A stretch of DNA of 64,000 bases from Vibrio rotiferianus CAIM 577 = LMG 21460. GTDB lineage: Bacteria > Pseudomonadota > Gammaproteobacteria > Enterobacterales > Vibrionaceae. Numbering within the stretch: the first letter of the stretch is position 1; each line of letters starts with the position of its first letter. The notes below the pieces were generated by a model. It saw only the letters and a list, made by a program, of their open reading frames with translations, made no database searches and was not told the origin of the DNA. Shown piece by piece: positions 57,024 through 64,000 of this stretch. The position numbers and the translations under genes are program-made. The DNA lies in the NCBI RefSeq assembly GCF_002741985.1, contig NZ_APHW01000021.1:169015-233014 (forward strand). Direction: 5' to 3'.

Positions 57024-58538
57024 TTATGCGCCTTCATTATGCAGTTCAAGGTTCGCTAAATCTTGTTGAATTTCGCGTTCCGTCTTCGCATCATCATTAC
57101 GCATACCATCTAAGAAATCGAGATATTGCTGATCTATATCACCAGTAACGTATTCGCCGTTAAATACTGAGGTATCGAACTGAGCAATGTCTTGGTTACC
57201 TAGGCCAACCGCCTCAACTAAATCATCAAGGCGCTGATAAATAAGCGCGTCTGCACCAATTTGCTTACAAATGGTCTCGTTGTCGCGACCGTGAGCAATC
57301 AATTCTGTTGCACTTGGCATGTCAATACCATATACGTTCGGGAAACGAACTTCAGGTGCTGCAGAAACCATAAATACTTTATTCGCACCCGAGTCACGCG
57401 CCATTTCAATGATCTGCTCAGACGTTGTGCCACGCACGATAGAATCGTCAACAAGTAGTACGTTTTTGCCTTTAAACTCAGAGCGAATCGCATTCAACTT
57501 ACGGCGCACAGATTTCTTACGCTGCTGCTGACCCGGCATGATAAAGGTACGGCCGACATAACGGTTTTTCACAAAACCTTGGCGGTATGGTTTGTCGATC
57601 GCTTGAGCAATTTGCAAAGCAATGTCACAAGAAGTTTCTGGAATTGGGATAACAACATCGATATCGAGATCTGCGTAGTCTTCGCTGATGCGTTCACCGA
57701 GTTTCTTACCCATCTCAACGCGTGCGCTGTAAACAGAAATTTTATCGATAAATGAATCTGGGCGAGCAAAGTAAACAAACTCAAAGATACATGGATTAAG
57801 CTTAGGATTGTCAGCACATTGCTTAGTAAACAACTCACCATCGAACGTTGCGTAAATTGCTTCACCTGGTGCAACGTCACGTACAAAATCAAAACCAACC
57901 GCATCTAACGCTACTGATTCTGAAGCCACCATGTATTCTGTTTTGCCATTCTCTTCGCGCTTACCAAGGCAAAGTGGACGGATTCCATGTGGGTCACGAA
58001 ATGCAATCATACCGTGCCCAATGATCATTGCAGCGACGGCATAAGCACCACGGATTGTACGATGTACATTTGTTACAGCGCGGAACACATCTTCTGAAGT
58101 AACGTTCCCCTTCACTGTGTCGATTTCATGAGCCAATACGTTAAGTAAGACCTCAGAATCTGAGGTGGTGTTAATGTGGCGGCGGTCTTTTTCAAACAGT
58201 TTCTGACGAACTTCGTGCGCGTTAGTCAGGTTCCCGTTGTGGGCAAGTGTAATACCGAAAGGAGAGTTTACGTAGAAAGGTTGAGCTTCTGAGGCACTTG
58301 AGCTGCCTGCAGTTGGGTAGCGTACATGTCCAATACCCACCTCACCTTGCAAGCGCTGCATGTGTTTGGCTTCAAACACATCCTTCACTAAACCGTTCGC
58401 CTTACGCAGACGAAAACGATTGCTTTCTATGGTACAAATACCAGCGGCATCTTGGCCACGATGCTGTAACACCGTTAACGCGTCATAAATAGACTGGTTT
58501 ACAGGCGTTGTGCCCACGATTCCAACAATACCACACAT
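57024..58538 (-). CDS. purF: Amidophosphoribosyltransferase
   Basis: A 504-residue enzyme for the first committed step of purine synthesis (PRPP + glutamine to phosphoribosylamine). It is an N-terminal nucleophile glutaminase: the mature N-terminal Cys2 follows Met1 in MCGIVGIVG, without propeptide. The PRPP site is [14 protein letters not shown]. Size equals E. coli PurF (505). The stop codon is 3 bp from the MITE end. Next upstream is cvpA, as in the E. coli cvpA-purF operon. Confidence 0.98.
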   Translation of the reverse strand: MCGIVGIVGTTPVNQSIYDALTVLQHRGQDAAGICTIESNRFRLRKANGLVKDVFEAKHMQRLQGEVGIGHVRYPTAGSSSASEAQPFYVNSPFGITLAHNGNLTNAHEVRQKLFEKDRRHINTTSDSEVLLNVLAHEIDTVKGNVTSEDVFRAVTNVHRTIRGAYAVAAMIIGHGMIAFRDPHGIRPLCLGKREENGKTEYMVASESVALDAVGFDFVRDVAPGEAIYATFDGELFTKQCADNPKLNPCIFEFVYFARPDSFIDKISVYSARVEMGKKLGERISEDYADLDIDVVIPIPETSCDIALQIAQAIDKPYRQGFVKNRYVGRTFIMPGQQQRKKSVRRKLNAIRSEFKGKNVLLVDDSIVRGTTSEQIIEMARDSGANKVFMVSAAPEVRFPNVYGIDMPSATELIAHGRDNETICKQIGADALIYQRLDDLVEAVGLGNQDIAQFDTSVFNGEYVTGDIDQQYLDFLDGMRNDDAKTEREIQQDLANLELHNEGA

Positions 58539-58574
58539 GTCCTAATCCTCGATTTGCGACAGTAGCTGGCACTA

Positions 58575-59066
58575 CTAGATAGTGCCAGACAAAAAACTTG
58601 ATGTTGCTTGTAAGTGCTCGAAGAATGGGGCGATGATACGGCTGAACTCTGGGACCAACTGTGACTCTTTCCACCAATCCGAGCTTGGGAATGCAGTAAA
58701 CGCATCCATAAAAAACAGCACCGCAGAAACAATCAGTACTCCACGTAAACCACCAAACACAACACCAAGAATTCGATCGGTGCCGGACAGTCCTGTTTTT
58801 TGTACCAGTTGACCAATGACGTAATTCACCACTGCACCAACCACTAAGGTTGCGACGAATAACGCCGCAATTGCGGCTCCGTTTCGAAACATTTCGTCTT
58901 CGATGTTGGTGAAGTACACCGCCAATTTGGCGTAGTAGTTGCTGGAGATAAAAAATGCTCCAAACCAAATCACCAAAGACAAAGCTTCTTTAGCAAAACC
59001 GCGAACTAAACTGATCAGAGCTGAAAATCCGATCACACCTAAAATGACAAAATCTAACCAATTCAT
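58575..59066 (-). CDS. cvpA: Colicin V production protein CvpA
   Basis: A 163-residue inner-membrane protein with four hydrophobic segments (MNWLDFVILGVIGFSALISL; LVIWFGAFFISSNYY; AIAALFVATLVVGAVVNYVIG; LIVSAVLFFMDAF). Length matches E. coli CvpA (162). Function not fully known; implicated in membrane homeostasis and needed for colicin V. It lies directly upstream of purF (36 bp). Confidence 0.95.
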   Translation of the reverse strand: MNWLDFVILGVIGFSALISLVRGFAKEALSLVIWFGAFFISSNYYAKLAVYFTNIEDEMFRNGAAIAALFVATLVVGAVVNYVIGQLVQKTGLSGTDRILGVVFGGLRGVLIVSAVLFFMDAFTAFPSSDWWKESQLVPEFSRIIAPFFEHLQATSSFLSGTI

Positions 59067-59127
59067 GTTTTCTTCATCTTAAGTTGGCGCGCATTTTAAC
59101 AGAAAAAATGCTGACGCAAACGTTTTC

Positions 59128-59721
59128 TTATGGATTTAATGGCTTAAATTTAAGCAATTGACCTTTTGAGCCTGTAATTTTTTGTAATTCCTTGACCTGT
59201 CGTTCAAGTTTACTTTTTGATACATCAGGGCCAACAATCACACGAGTAAAGGTTTTCTCTTTTTTCACATGAGCTTGGTAACCACGCTTCTGTAAATCCT
59301 CTACTAGTGCAACTGCATTCTCATGATTTTTCAGAGCCATCAACTGAATGATCCAGGCTGAATCTTCATATTGATTTTTTTCTTCAATCGGTCGAACTGC
59401 GACTTCCACCTGTTCAGGCTGTTTCGTTTCTTCTGACTGTGTCCCAGTCGTTTGATTCGGCTCAACTACCGCCGCTTCAACGACTTCTGAATCATTCACT
59501 GTCGCCGTCACTGGAGAGTCAGGCAGTGAAATATCATCTTCGACAGGTTTTAAAATTTCGAAGTTTTCCACATCGCTATCAAGTTCAGGCTTAATAGGAA
59601 TACTGGCAAACTCTTCTTTGTAGTGGAGTTTCTTCCCATCTAGTACGTCTGGAAGGACGATAACCCCTACAGCGACTAGAATGATGGTGCCGACTAAACG
59701 ACTCTGGAATTTACTTGCCAT
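59128..59721 (-). CDS. dedD: SPOR-domain cell-division protein DedD
   Basis: A 197-residue inner-membrane protein. One membrane helix near residues 9-27 (LVGTIILVAVGVIVLPDVL), a Glu/Pro/Val-rich linker, and a C-terminal SPOR domain (about 115-195: SAWIIQLMALKNHENAVALVEDLQKRGY) that binds denuded peptidoglycan at the septum. Length is near E. coli DedD (220). ATG at 59721. Order folC-dedD-cvpA-purF is as in E. coli. Confidence 0.93.
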   Translation of the reverse strand: MASKFQSRLVGTIILVAVGVIVLPDVLDGKKLHYKEEFASIPIKPELDSDVENFEILKPVEDDISLPDSPVTATVNDSEVVEAAVVEPNQTTGTQSEETKQPEQVEVAVRPIEEKNQYEDSAWIIQLMALKNHENAVALVEDLQKRGYQAHVKKEKTFTRVIVGPDVSKSKLERQVKELQKITGSKGQLLKFKPLNP

Positions 59722-59735
59722 CAAATTACCTTTGA

Positions 59736-60998
59736 TTACTCATTATTTGATTGCCAATGCTCCAACACTTCACCCACAGTATGGAAGGATCCAACCACCA
59801 GAATGACATCGTCTTGAGTCGCGTGTATTTTCGCGTCCTCAAACGCTTCTACTGGCGTTTGGAACTGAACTTGACCTTGAGGTAAGTGTTGGCATAGTTC
59901 CTCTGCTGTAGCCGCTCGTGGGCCAGTCAGCGATGACGGATACCATTGTGTAGCAATTGAGCTTAACGCTTCGATTGTTGCCTTGATGTCTTTATCGTGC
60001 AGCATCGCCACCACTACGTGGATGTTTTTATCTGCGTATTGGCGCTTTACCTTCTCAACTAAGTATTCTGCTGAATGAGGGTTATGTGCAACATCAAGTA
60101 CGATTTCAGGACTGTTTTGCAGAACCTGCATTCGGCCAGCTAGGCGTGCATTATTCAAGCCATTAACGATGTTAATGTCAGTGATTTGCAATTCTGAAGC
60201 ACCGAGAGCCATTAAAGCAGTAGCTGCATTTGGTAAAGGCAGAGAAGGAAGCGGAAGATCATCAAGACCGAACGCACCACTACACCACTTCCAACCATTG
60301 TCAGTTAGGTGGTAATCGAATTGAATACCAACTTGGTAGAATTCCGCGCCGATATCATCAGCGTGTGCAGCAACCGATGCAGGTGGCGTTGGTTGACCAC
60401 AAATCGCAGGTTTACCCGCGCGGTAAATGCCAGCTTTCTCAAAACCGATCACATTGATGTCATCACCTAGCCAGTCAACATGGTCAATGGCCAAACTAGT
60501 GATAACTGACACGTCATGGTCAACCACGTTGGTCGCGTCCAAGCGACCTCCAAGGCCAACTTCTAGCAGAACCACATCCACCTTCTCTACTTGAAAAATA
60601 CGAAGAGCAGCTAACGTACCGAATTCAAACAAGCTTAGGCTGATCTCGCCGCGCTGTTTTTCGATGTAGTCGAACGCTTCACAGTGTTTGCTGTCATCGG
60701 CATCAAGGCCATTGATACGAACACGCTCGTTGTAGCGAATAAGGTGTGGTGAGCTGTACACACCGACTGAGTAGCCAGCGTCCAATAGAATGGCTTCCAT
60801 CAGCGCACAGGTTGAACCCTTGCCATTGGTGCCGGCAACAGTAATCACAGTAGGAGCTGGTTTAGTGAGGTTGGCTTTTTGTGCTACCGCTTGAACGCGG
60901 TCTAAGCCAAGGTCGATTGCTGAAGTGTGGAGTTTTGTTAAATAATCAAGCCACACCGCTAGAGGGGATGTGGCTTGAGGAATAGAGTTTTGGGTCAT
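59736..60998 (-). CDS. folC: Dihydrofolate/folylpolyglutamate synthase
   Basis: A 420-residue bifunctional enzyme that adds glutamate to dihydropteroate and folates (E. coli FolC 422). The P-loop is TVAGTNGKGSTCALME (about residues 53-68), and the Mur-ligase fold second domain carries EVGLGGRLDATNVVDHDVSVITSLAIDHVDWLG and VLDVAHNPHSAEYLV. Start ATG at 60998. Only 14 bp before dedD, likely co-transcribed. Confidence 0.97.
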   Translation of the reverse strand: MTQNSIPQATSPLAVWLDYLTKLHTSAIDLGLDRVQAVAQKANLTKPAPTVITVAGTNGKGSTCALMEAILLDAGYSVGVYSSPHLIRYNERVRINGLDADDSKHCEAFDYIEKQRGEISLSLFEFGTLAALRIFQVEKVDVVLLEVGLGGRLDATNVVDHDVSVITSLAIDHVDWLGDDINVIGFEKAGIYRAGKPAICGQPTPPASVAAHADDIGAEFYQVGIQFDYHLTDNGWKWCSGAFGLDDLPLPSLPLPNAATALMALGASELQITDINIVNGLNNARLAGRMQVLQNSPEIVLDVAHNPHSAEYLVEKVKRQYADKNIHVVVAMLHDKDIKATIEALSSIATQWYPSSLTGPRAATAEELCQHLPQGQVQFQTPVEAFEDAKIHATQDDVILVVGSFHTVGEVLEHWQSNNE

Positions 60999-61044
60999 CT
61001 AACTTTAACCATTAATTTCTTTGGTTTTTATGTTAGTTGATACT

Positions 61045-61971
61045 TTACCCTTTTTCGTCCGCTTCTGGTACAGAATATGGCTCTTCATTTGGAGATTCGT
61101 TAACCGAAACCACCATAGGAGATTTGTGGTTAGTTAGCTTAGCCACTAGACCACCCACACGCTGACGCATTTCACGACGGTCAACGATCATATCAATCGC
61201 ACCGTGCTCCAGAAGGAACTCACTACGCTGGAAGCCTTCAGGAAGATCTTCACGTACAGTCTGCTCGATAACACGACGACCAGCAAAGCCAATCAGCGCT
61301 TTAGGTTCACCAATATTGATGTCACCTAGCATCGCCAAACTTGCTGATACGCCACCCATTGTTGGATCTGTAAGTACAGAGATGAATGGCAGACCTTTCT
61401 CAGAAAGGCGTTCAAGTGCAGCACTGGTTTTCGCCATTTGCATTAGAGACATAAGCGCCTCCTGCATACGCGCACCACCACTTGCAGAGAAACAAACAAG
61501 CGCACAGTTGTTTTCAATTGCAGCATCTACCGCTTTTACAAAGCGCGCACCTACAACTGAACCCATTGAACCACCCATGAAAGAGAATTCAAACGCACAC
61601 GCTACAAGCGGCATGCCTAGCAGTTCGCCCTGCATCACAACCAATGCATCTTTCTCACCACTGTTCTTTTGAGCAGCAGAGATGCGCTCTTTGTAGCGCT
61701 TGGAATCTTTAAACTTCAGTTTATCTTGCGGCTCAAACTCTGTACCTAGCTCGACGCGCTCACCTTCGTCTAGGAAAGTTTCCAAACGACGACGCGCTTT
61801 CATACGCATGTGGTGGTTACACTTAGGACAAACTTCTAGGTTACGTTCAAGTTCAGCATGGTATAGCACCTGCTCACAAGATGTACATTTAGTCCACACA
61901 CCTTCAGGGATAGAAGCTTTGCGTGAACTTACAAGGTTGCTTTTCTCTAAAATCTTTTCAAGCCAACTCAT
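61045..61971 (-). CDS. accD: Acetyl-CoA carboxylase carboxyltransferase beta subunit
   Basis: A 308-residue subunit of acetyl-CoA carboxylase, which with AccA transfers the carboxyl from biotin to acetyl-CoA. The N-terminal zinc site is [20 protein letters not shown], then PKC (Cys29, 32, 48 and 51). The crotonase-like domain holds [19 protein letters not shown] and [36 protein letters not shown] at 61971. It lies between truA and folC as in E. coli; 46 bp to folC. Confidence 0.97.
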   Translation of the reverse strand: MSWLEKILEKSNLVSSRKASIPEGVWTKCTSCEQVLYHAELERNLEVCPKCNHHMRMKARRRLETFLDEGERVELGTEFEPQDKLKFKDSKRYKERISAAQKNSGEKDALVVMQGELLGMPLVACAFEFSFMGGSMGSVVGARFVKAVDAAIENNCALVCFSASGGARMQEALMSLMQMAKTSAALERLSEKGLPFISVLTDPTMGGVSASLAMLGDINIGEPKALIGFAGRRVIEQTVREDLPEGFQRSEFLLEHGAIDMIVDRREMRQRVGGLVAKLTNHKSPMVVSVNESPNEEPYSVPEADEKG

Positions 61972-62167
61972 GGAAGACCTTTTCTCTCAACTCTTCCGCT
62001 TCATTGCGAAAGATATAAATTCGGAATATTACGGACGGATTAAAACATATCTTGCCGCGACTGTAGATAAAAAACTGGTTGTACCTATTTTTGATACAGG
62101 TGACGCAACAATGGTTATCGCGGCGATCTCTTCTAAAGTACCGATATTTTGAATTAAGTTCGTGAAT

Positions 62168-62962
62168 TTAGTTCAAATTATCTGGCAAAAATAAGGGGCC
62201 GATCGGCACTCTTGGTAATCCAAACTCTTCTGGATAGTCCACATCTACCAGATACAGACCTTCCGCCTTTGCTGTCGCTCCTGCTAACTTGCGGTCTTTC
62301 GCTTCTAAAAGTGACTTAATCCACTCTGGTTTTTCTTCACCGCGGCCTACTTTAATCAAGCTGCCAGTAATATTGCGAACCATATGGTGAACAAAAGCAT
62401 TGGCTTTAATGTCGATAACAACATAATCACCATGACGGGTTACATTGAGATGCATCATGTTGCGGCAAGGGCTCAATGATTGACAATGCGCAGCACGAAA
62501 TGAGCTGAAGTCATTTTCACCGAGTAAGTACTGCCCAGCTTCGTGCATTTTTTTCTCGTCCAAATCACCGTGGTAATGACTCACACCCGAATTTAAGATA
62601 CCTGGACGCAATGCATGATTGAAGATGATGTAGCGGTAACGACGTGCAGTTGCTGAGAATCGAGCATGGAAGTCGTCAGGTACTTCTACCGCCCAACGGA
62701 CAGCAATATCGCTTGGCATGTTCGCATTTGCACCCATTGTCCAAGCAACCATTTTTCGACTTACGTTGGTGTCGAAGTGAACAACTTGACCTGTGCCGTG
62801 CACACCAGCATCTGTACGACCAGCACACTGCACTTCTACAGGGTGGTTCGCGACAACAGAGAGTGCTTTTTCTAGCTCTTCTTGGACACTTTTCACTTCT
62901 CTTTGGCGTTGCCAACCAAAGTAATTTGTACCGTTATATTCGATACCTAATGCGATTCTCAT
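62168..62962 (-). CDS. truA: tRNA pseudouridine(38-40) synthase
   Basis: A 264-residue pseudouridine synthase that modifies positions 38-40 of the anticodon arm. The catalytic aspartate is Asp51 in the [15 protein letters not shown] motif. Other family blocks are the N-terminal [18 protein letters not shown] and [20 protein letters not shown]. Size near E. coli TruA (270). Convergent with no other gene; followed on the same strand by accD at 196 bp. Confidence 0.97.
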   Translation of the reverse strand: MRIALGIEYNGTNYFGWQRQREVKSVQEELEKALSVVANHPVEVQCAGRTDAGVHGTGQVVHFDTNVSRKMVAWTMGANANMPSDIAVRWAVEVPDDFHARFSATARRYRYIIFNHALRPGILNSGVSHYHGDLDEKKMHEAGQYLLGENDFSSFRAAHCQSLSPCRNMMHLNVTRHGDYVVIDIKANAFVHHMVRNITGSLIKVGRGEEKPEWIKSLLEAKDRKLAGATAKAEGLYLVDVDYPEEFGLPRVPIGPLFLPDNLN

Positions 62963-63020
62963 TTTAACCTTCGAACTCTAAAATGGGGCGGGAAGTATAT
63001 ACGTAAGTCCTTCCAGATAC

Positions 63021-63051
63021 AAAAATGGGCAGCGTTTGCTACCCATTTTTT
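63021..63051 (-). terminator. Terminator of fimV
   Basis: AAAAATGGGCAGC and GCTACCCATTTTTT form a stem around a short loop, with T on the minus strand, immediately past the fimV stop. Confidence 0.9.
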
Positions 63052-63053
63052 GT

Positions 63054-64000
63054 TTATCGACCGTTGATGGCGTCGATGAGTCCTTTCGCTTCGCGGCGAA
63101 TATCATCTTCACCGTAAACAATGGCTTCCTCTAGCAGTTTGACCGCACCTTGCGGGTCATTCATCTCTAGGTAGATTTTTGCAAGGTCAAGCTTACCTGC
63201 CGCTTCTGCGTTAGTATCTACGTCGACATCACCATTATCACCAATCACATCAGGAAACTCGTTCAAACCAACATCAAGTTTGAGATCTTGTTCTTCAAAT
63301 TCACCACCATCTTTATCCACTTGAGCCATCAATTCGTCAATCGTCATGAACTGATTTTTCTTAGGGTCAAAGTCGGTAAGGTCTTCTTGCTCACCCCAGT
63401 TTTCTTCGGTGATTCTTGGTTGCTCAAGTGCCTCTGATGAACTCCAAACCTCACGCTCATCTTCTGGCACTTCCTCCCCACGAGAAGGGTACTCAGTTTC
63501 AGGAGAAAGTTTGAAACCATCCCAATCATCACCAACGTCAAGCATAGCCTCAATATCCATGCCTGCGCTTGCTATGGTGTCACTGTCCAAATCAGTATCG
63601 AAGGTTTCTGAATCCATACTGTCTTCAGAAAGTAGATTCGCCATTGCAGCTTCATCAAAATCAGACACTTCCGGTTCAGATGGCGCCGAAAACTCTGGAG
63701 CTACCGTTTCGCTTGGCTGAGCAAACATGTCAAACAATGCATCCTGTTCGGATTGCTCTTCAACGTCCTGCTCTACTGGCTCTTCAGCCATTGATGCCAT
63801 TGCGTCTTCTTCACCAAACTCTGGCAACTCTAGCTCATCGAAGTTGAACTCTTCATCTTCAACAACTGGTTGCTCTGGTTGAGCTGCCACTTCCGGCTCT
63901 GCTGGCTCTTCAGCCATGGATGCCTTCGCATCTTCTTCACCAAACTCTGGCACTCTAGATCATCGAAGTTGAACTCTTCATCTTCAACAACTGGTCTGCT
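63054..64000 (-). CDS. fimV: FimV-like motility/peptidoglycan hub protein, C-terminal part (cut by window edge)
   Basis: The visible frame (299 codons to 63953) is the C-terminal part of FimV, a large inner-membrane protein with a LysM domain outside this window, which in Vibrio and Pseudomonas organises polar machinery and type IV pilus or T2SS assembly. It is highly acidic (Glu/Asp-rich) with a tandem unit of 42 residues containing EEFNFDELELPEFGEEDA. The C-terminal end has the conserved FimV C-terminal region KLDLAKIYLEMNDPQGAVKLLEEAI. Near 63951 the frame is shifted by one base relative to the repeat consensus, so the start seen here is not real. Upstream part lies beyond the window. Confidence 0.85.
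63778..64000 (-). repeat. 126-bp tandem repeat in fimV
   Basis: Copies of GGCTCTTCAGCCA on the plus strand start at 63778 and 63904, giving a 126-bp (42-codon) period. The second copy is cut by the window edge and has one base missing and a substitution near 63951-63960 compared with the first. Confidence 0.85.

Overview
The window is a stretch of chromosome from a Vibrio species, most probably of the Harveyi clade. Gene content, protein lengths and gene order are typical of Vibrio chromosome 1. Several blocks keep the enterobacterial order: yejK/yejL/yejM, sppA-ansA, yeaC-msrB-gapA-yeaD, ybaN-apt-dnaX-ybaB-recR, and truA-accD-folC-dedD-cvpA-purF. Species identity is inferred; no marker was compared. 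Almost all of the window is ordinary core genome. There is no prophage, integron, CRISPR array or rRNA.

Layout. 1-7.5 kb: MshA-like pilin, asd, an NhaC-type antiporter, an unusual lipoprotein, a membrane sensor/HPt protein broken by a C8 tract, and yejK. 7.5-10.4 kb: yejL, the yejM/pbgA sulfatase-like gene, tRNA-Ser(UGA), and a 330-bp array of degenerate tRNA-3'-end/terminator repeats. 10.4-15.7 kb: a three-gene Hsp70 cassette (hscC, a DUF1266 protein, a large membrane-anchored J-protein). 15.8-23 kb: an HDAC-family deacetylase, a Fur-box-linked 39-residue membrane peptide, an SDR, topB, a nitroreductase and fadH. 23-31.6 kb: sppA, ansA, yeaC, a DUF2989 lipoprotein, msrB, gapA, yeaD, a small lipoprotein and a nucleoside hydrolase. 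31.9-41.5 kb: a chemoreceptor, rlmA, a ChaN-like lipoprotein with a Fur-like site, an unknown gene, a BCCT transporter, an alkaline phosphatase, a ribbon-helix-helix protein, a VOC protein and an ABM monooxygenase. 41.6-45 kb: an MscS-family channel broken by two G:C tracts, glsB/yeaQ-like, and two cysteine-cluster proteins. 44.8-48.7 kb: a probable cysteine/serine catabolic locus (RidA, CyuA-like desulfidase and YheO/DauR-like regulator, opposite a divergent HAAAP permease). 48.9-56.7 kb: aqpZ, recR, ybaB, dnaX, apt, a 43-codon gene with ybaN, an RssB-like regulator and a LysR regulator. 56.7-57.0 kb: a MITE. 57-64 kb: purF, cvpA, dedD, folC, accD, truA and the 3' part of fimV.

How genes work together. 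CyuA-type desulfidation releases 2-aminoacrylate, which RidA hydrolyses; the permease would supply the substrate and the YheO-like protein would control the locus. dnaX carries the E. coli-type A AAA AAG slippery heptamer, followed by a stop in the -1 frame, so both tau and gamma are predicted. HscC, the DUF1266 protein and the J-protein form a compact co-transcribed set like the E. coli hscC-ybeU-djlC cluster.

The main anomaly is that all three G:C homopolymers of eight bases seen in coding DNA (5520-5527, 41954-41961, 43279-43286) put a gene out of frame, and fimV has a further 1-nt deletion about 50 bases from the window end. These are either base-calling or assembly errors, or slipped-strand (contingency-type) variation. 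The sequence alone cannot decide.
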